Source: Galerina marginata (taxonomy: Eukaryota > Basidiomycota > Agaricomycetes > Agaricales > Galerinaceae). Taken from it: 64,000 nt of DNA. A model generated the notes under the pieces. That model did not search any database. It was not told where the DNA came from and was given only the letters and a program-made list of their open reading frames with translations. This document shows positions 59,501 through 64,000 of this stretch, in pieces. Each line of letters starts with the position of its first letter. The first letter of the stretch is position 1. The translations under genes and the position numbers were made by a program. The stretch lies in the NCBI GenBank assembly GCA_023014335.1, contig JAECYW010000017.1:682001-746000 (forward strand). The letters run 5' to 3'.

Positions 59501-61527
59501 CCTCAGCCTCCTTTGCCTCCTTTGCCAATCGCTCCAGCTCAGCCTTCTCAGGCCTTCTCCTTCTGCTCGCGCTCCTTCTGTTCGAGGAGCAGTCGTTCTT
59601 CTTCCTCCTTCCTGGCCCTCTCCTCAGCAATACGTTTGATTTCGGCCTCTGCAGCCTCTTTGCGTTTTCGTTCCTCCTCATCTCGTAGACGCTGGGATTC
59701 CCGTTCCTCCTCCTCCTTCCGTAATCGCTCGTCTTCTTCCTTCCGTAGCCGCTCCTTCTCCTTCTCCTCCTCCTGCTTCCGGATACGCTCCTTCTCAGCC
59801 TCCTCCTCGCGCTTCTTCTTCTGCTCAGCCTCCTTCACTTTGCGTTCAGCTTCGTCTTTCTCTTTCCTGACCTTCTCCTCAGCCTCGGCCTTCACCCTAG
59901 CCTTTTCCTTCTCCTTGGCCTCCTCCTCCGCGAGTCGCTGCTTCCGCTGGTCCTCAGATTCTATCCGGATACTCGCAGGTCTCCTATTCGGCGTCCCAGG
60001 ACTACCTTGTCTATATACAGTGCCTTGTGGTGATGATGTCGCAGCGGTTGGTGCAGGTGTCTGTGTGTGCTTGAGGTTCTCTATGTTGACCTCAGTGCCA
60101 TCCTCTTTTTTCAGTGTCACTTTCGCTCGAGGCACAAAGGCGCTCGAGCCAGCATTCAACCGATTAGGGGGTATCGAAGCGGAAGACGGAGTTGGCGGTG
60201 GAGATGTCAATCCACCGATGGAATTCGAGGCGTGTGAAAGTACAGGAGGGGGATGCTGAGCGTGGACCGGAGGGGGTAGTGCATGGGCATGAGATAAAGT
60301 GGGTGTTCCGGGACCTTGGAGTGATGATGGAGGATTTCTTGGAGACATCGGCATGCCGCCGTGAGGGGGCATATGCTGACCAGGTTGGGGTTGATGTTGC
60401 GCATGGGGGGGTGGCATAGGCATAGGTGGGTACCATCCTTGGTACATATAATGTGATTGATCAGGAGCGGCATAGGGCTATCGCGTGCATGTGAGACAGG
60501 AAAGGGAGGCAATTGAAAAATGTACTCACGTAGTAGCCACCCCAAGGCATGCCCATCTGGTGCATCTGAGGCTGCATCTGAGGTTGCATTTGAGGAGGAT
60601 GGCGCCATCGGTGAAGGTTGGCTATTGTGAGGATGAGGACCTAGACGAGGGCTAGACAATCCTGCAGGGGGTCCGCCATTTTGACCACCCTGCGAGCGAG
60701 GCCCGTTGCCGTTGGGCATCTGTCTGGGGTATTGAGGTGATCGAGGAGGCCCGCCGTTTGGACCGCTATTTTGTGGAGGTCTCATGGAGCCGGGGACAAA
60801 AGGTGTGAAAGAGTGGGCGCCTAATTGGGAAGGTGGGGGATGTGCGGATTGGCCTGGATGTGACGATGATTGCTGCGATGGCAAACTGACATTTCGCATC
60901 GAGGGTGAAGGAGAGTCGGAAGACGGATTGGGTGATGGTGCGGATGACGGATTTTGGAACATCTTTTTGATGTCGATTTTAGGCTTTGAAGGAGTAGCAG
61001 TCGCAGGGGGGGTAACAACAGGCGTCGACGCCAGCCGAGGAGGTCGACGCTGCCGGTGTAGGTAGCACTGAGGACCTGGAAGATATAGAAGCCTTGCCAT
61101 TGACATGGCCGGTGGTAGCAGGCACATGTTCCAAAGGACTTTACACCTTCGGATTTGACAGATGGGGCGGCTGCGGGAGACGAGGATATTGGCGCTGAGA
61201 CGTCATCTATTGATCCAAAAGTCACCGCTGAGCCTAGCACTAAGAGATGAGCAAGTAAAACAGAGAGTTTAAGGATGATGACTAACCTTGTTTTACTGCT
61301 CCTACGTTACTTCGAGGAACGCTAACGCCATCTTTGATAGGAACACCTTGGCCGAGGGTACTGGGGCGACGAGAGTGTGTTTGGTGCACGGGAGTAGAGG
61401 GGGGAGCTGGAGACTGAGAGCGTGGGGATGGCGCTGTCGCTGTCTGCGGTGGGCCCCTTGCCCAAGCTGACTTTGCTGGAAGCGGAGTCGGATTCTTTGG
61501 TGCAGTTGCAGTTGAAGATTTGCTCAT
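56508..61527 (-). CDS. translation initiation factor eIF4G
   Basis: Scaffold of the cap-binding complex, bridging eIF4E, eIF4A and poly(A)-binding protein. Start MSKSSTATAPKNPTPLPAKS; a Pro/Ser/Gln-rich N-terminus includes KPKIDIKKMFQNP and AFVPRAKVTLKKEDGTEVNI. A long charged Glu/Lys/Arg coiled segment (about 59450-60000) precedes the eIF4E-binding motif YDREFLLQF (YxxxxLL). The MIF4G domain runs from NRWDRKALQVD through LLNKLTMEKFDSISDQIIAW, LFRKYLLNRCQEDFERGW and LIKFIGELFKLQMLTERIMH to VTPRMQYMLQ. RS/RGG-rich sequence and an MA3 domain follow (VYFSKLPTQHHNTLVDSLVS, LVSEFFELVVSKELCSPAAF). Extra bases near 59551, 58610, 56607 and 56545 break the frame. The last would extend the end to SMDSDKLLALL at 56508; otherwise it stops at 56533. 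Confidence 0.92.
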
Positions 61528-62197
61528 TCTGGGGCAGAAAAGGGGTCAAAATCGCAGAAAGAGTAAGAAAAGGCGAACTGGGCAGGAAAAATGGGATATG
61601 ACATACGAATTGTGCGCACAGAGAGCTTAAAATTTTAGCTTGCTTTTTGTCGTGTGGTTGAAACAAGTCGCGTGTGGGTGGGTCGTCAAAAGTGACCTGC
61701 CAGCAGGCGAATGCAGCTGGAAGAGTAGAAACTCGAAGAATAAATGCAGCGGACGCTGTGGATAGCGAACCGGCAGAGATGTCTGTCCTGTAGGCAAGGA
61801 CGATGGACAAAGTCAACCAACAGCGCACCAATGCCAAAAAAACTCCCACACAGGACCCCGGGAACTCTGCTTACGTACACATCGCTTCCGGCCTGACTCC
61901 TTATTATCTGTTTCACTGTGTTCTGACGCTAGTTCATCATTCCTCTTTGGATCCTGCGCCCGTAGACGGTTTCTGGCATGGCAGTTGCGGTCTCAAGCCA
62001 GTAAAATATCCCAACCATGTTACCGACCTCGAGGCCTGCAACGCGTTTCTAATCTTATAATCTCGAGGTCATATGTTGAGGTAAACGCTCGTCTTATCTC
62101 ACCACCTCTTTGTCGTATCTGTAGAAGCATGTCAGATCAAACTTACCGAAAACCACCTCAATTGCTGCACAAGCATGAGTCTTGTTGTGATGTAATA
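61528..62197. other. intergenic, eIF4G promoter
   Basis: Upstream of eIF4G and downstream of the F-box gene at 62198. No gene supported. Confidence 0.6.
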
Positions 62198-62204
62198 TTA
62201 CATC
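62189..62204. repeat. perfect 16-bp palindrome at the F-box stop codon
   Basis: GATGTAATATTACATC equals its own reverse complement. It overlaps the proposed stop codon of the minus-strand F-box gene (62198-62200). Confidence 0.7.
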
Positions 62205-63909
62205 GTCCATTTTTCATACTCGTATTTATATTTACCGGTATCACCACCGCAGATTTCCCTGTGAACATGCATGTCCAGAATACGAACCCGCCGAACCTCT
62301 ACACCCTCCCCCTCTCAAAGTTTTCACCCAATTATGACCCCACAGCTCCTTCTCCCTATGCTTTATATCAAACCAAAGCAACGTCGGTATCTCAGAAACT
62401 AAACCTGCAATAGCCTTGTCATCGCAATTTAACCCGGTCATACGCAACGTCGACAGTTTAGCACCCTCCGTTGTCGTCTTTGCTGTCCTGTTTACCAGGG
62501 ATATAATTGCTGTCGCATTCCAAGGAGATTCACCCGCACCGTCCCTAAACGCACTCAGTGTCAACTCCTTCAGTTCCGGCAATTCCAGAACATGTAAAAA
62601 TGCGTCCAAAATTCCCTGCTGTCGTCTCATTAATAGTTAAACCCTCCAACACAGGCATCCTCACGAGCGCTCCCCGCAGCTCCGCTGCCGAGCACGATAT
62701 CAACGACACCTCGCACTCGACCAAGTTCGGACACAGCTTCAGGATCCTCACCGCATGCCGCGTGTCCAGCGGGTGCCGCGACCGGAAGCTCGCAAGCTGG
62801 CGCCAGCTGCCCGCCGACACCGCTATCAGCGGCATCGGGTCGAACGCGCTATTCATGAGCCACAACGCTCGCAAATTCGGCGCGTTCCGCTCGAGGCTCG
62901 TCAGCCCGAGGGTCAGAGCCGGCTCGAGCTCCAACGTTCGGAGGACCTGGCATAGGGTACGACAGAAGCTTGTACACGCGCGTCGGGAACGCATATGTCT
63001 GCCACACCGTTCCCGGCGTCTTCGCGCTGGAGAGCTTCACGCTCATCCACCGACCCGCCAGCGAAAGCAGGTAGTCGAAAACGCGGTCGTGGATGTGCAG
63101 CGACTGCGTCGGGCCCCACAGGATGTGCAGCGACAGCGGCAGCACCCCTGCACGGTCGATCCATGTCTTCAAGCTCGCTTTGCGCGTCGTCTGTTCCTGG
63201 AGGAGCACCACCAGCGATCTCCATAAGGCGGGTGTGTGGATGGCGGCGCTGCGCCAGGCGTAGCATACCCGGCAGAGGAGAAGTGGTGCGGTAGCCTTGT
63301 CTGGCTTTACGTATTCGTCGTCGTCTGGCAGGCACCACACGAATATCTGAGCCCAGATATTCGGAGGCGTCTATATAACGCCGAAAACAACCTGCGTTGG
63401 ACGACGCCTGCCCGCTTTGATCTGGCTTCTCAATTTTCTGAGTGCATGCAACTGGCGCTCGTTCTCCAGCATTAACATTTTCGAGTCCAGCTCGTTGTTC
63501 CTGTCCCCCGTCCTTCAACGGACGCTGCAGTGACTTCTTGCAAGCCAACGATCTGGGAAGGATAATCTTGAAACGGCGCAACGCCTGGATATGTTTGTTT
63601 TTCACCGTCGACTCTATAATCTCAATGACAAAGATATGCTTCCTTCTGTTCTCGAGATTTACAATGTCTCCAGTCGACTCTATTCAGTTCGTCTTCCAGC
63701 CTGGCCTTCGAAAAATCTTGATATATCTCCTTCGTCGAATTTGACCGAAAGTACGTCGGTTTCACTACTCTGCTGAGGAAGTTGTCCAACCACTGTGGAA
63801 TATCACAATTCTGATTAACCCAGGAGTCTATAACGGATGGAAGAGAGGAGGCTTCATCGAAACCGTGACTCACCGGGTCTGGCGTGACAGTAGTAGCACC
63901 TGGACACAT
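62198..63909 (-). CDS. F-box protein with leucine-rich region
   Basis: Likely SCF substrate receptor. The F-box part is PPNIWAQIFVWCLPDDDEYV with LLLCRVCYAWRSAAIHTPALWRSLVV (about 63380-63210). After SLHILWGPTQSLHIHDRVFD and RVYKLLSYPMP come leucine-rich units (LRTLELEPALTLGLTSLERN, APNLRALWLMNSAF, CPNLVECEVSLISC, MPVLEGLTINETT, LPELKELTLSAF, LSTLRMTGLNC). One extra base near 62329 hides the natural end VRILDMHVHREICGGDTGKY..KWTM; otherwise the frame stops at 62241. The 5' exon beginning MCPGATTVTPDPVSHGFDEA at 63909 (DFSKARLEDELNRVDWRH) is joined with low certainty. Confidence 0.7.
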
Positions 63910-64000
63910 GTTGGAGGAGCTGGACGACGACAAGTCCCAGTCTTTTTATTATTCATCGCAGAGTTGGCATCTCGTACACATATCATGATATTGATACACA

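Noticed and set aside
59513..60259. Long plus-strand Ser-rich open frame (248 codons)
   Set aside because: It is the antisense shadow of the Glu/Lys/Arg-rich coiled segment of eIF4G; repetitive Ser/Arg composition follows directly from GAG/AAG codons on the other strand.
62558..63226. Plus-strand Arg-rich open frame (222 codons) and a minus-strand Arg-rich frame at 62913-63605
   Set aside because: Both overlap the recognisable F-box/leucine-rich frame in GC-rich DNA; their composition is typical of shadow frames.
1..64000. tRNA genes, rRNA, CRISPR arrays, bacterial operons
   Set aside because: No paired A-box/B-box tRNA pattern, rRNA-like block or spaced repeat array was seen by eye, and gene structure is eukaryotic throughout; a covariance-model scan would be needed to exclude tRNAs formally.

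Overview
This window reads as genomic DNA of a filamentous basidiomycete, most likely an Agaricomycete. Genes are split by many GT-AG introns of about 45-65 bp. The families fit that group: DUF6533 membrane proteins, F-box/leucine-rich proteins, a cupredoxin GPI protein, a Trk potassium transporter with long cytosolic loops, and an arrestin with a PPxY tail. No rRNA, tRNA or CRISPR array was seen by eye. Species cannot be named from the sequence.

Layout. 1-2203: family X DNA polymerase (minus, cut by the left edge). 3010-4223: NMN/NaMN adenylyltransferase. 5452-7720 and 8908-11146: tandem MFS transporters of the allantoate/nicotinate (ACS) type. 11.1-18.7 kb: gene-poor, with a 1.24-kb TIR element (13478-14720) and a diverged duplication. 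18764-20489: bZIP factor. 24382-26439: N-acetylglucosamine-6-phosphate deacetylase. 27119-28496: F-box protein. 29354-29647 (minus): tiny secreted peptide precursor. 32556-33811 (minus): F-box gene. 34019-34770: TIM22. 35046-38263 (minus): alpha-arrestin. 39131-40807 (minus) and 47292-48906 (plus): two DUF6533 paralogues in opposite orientation, enclosing a cupredoxin protein (42559-43331, minus) and a ubiquitin-like/RING protein (44187-45568, plus). 49028-51315 (minus): multi-pass membrane protein, one gene or two. 52103-55836 (minus): Trk. 56508-61527 (minus): eIF4G. 62198-63909 (minus): F-box protein.

Most genes are unrelated housekeeping functions (DNA repair, NAD synthesis, mitochondrial import, potassium uptake, translation initiation). 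The one plausible functional neighbourhood is the NMNAT gene with two nicotinate/allantoate-type permeases immediately downstream.

A general caution: many clearly homologous genes lose frame once or more without a usable intron. Nearly all of these breaks are one extra base. I read most of them as uncorrected single-base insertions in the assembly, not as pseudogenes, and describe genes across them. The bZIP break is the one where a biological explanation (HAC1/XBP1-type unconventional splicing) deserves testing.
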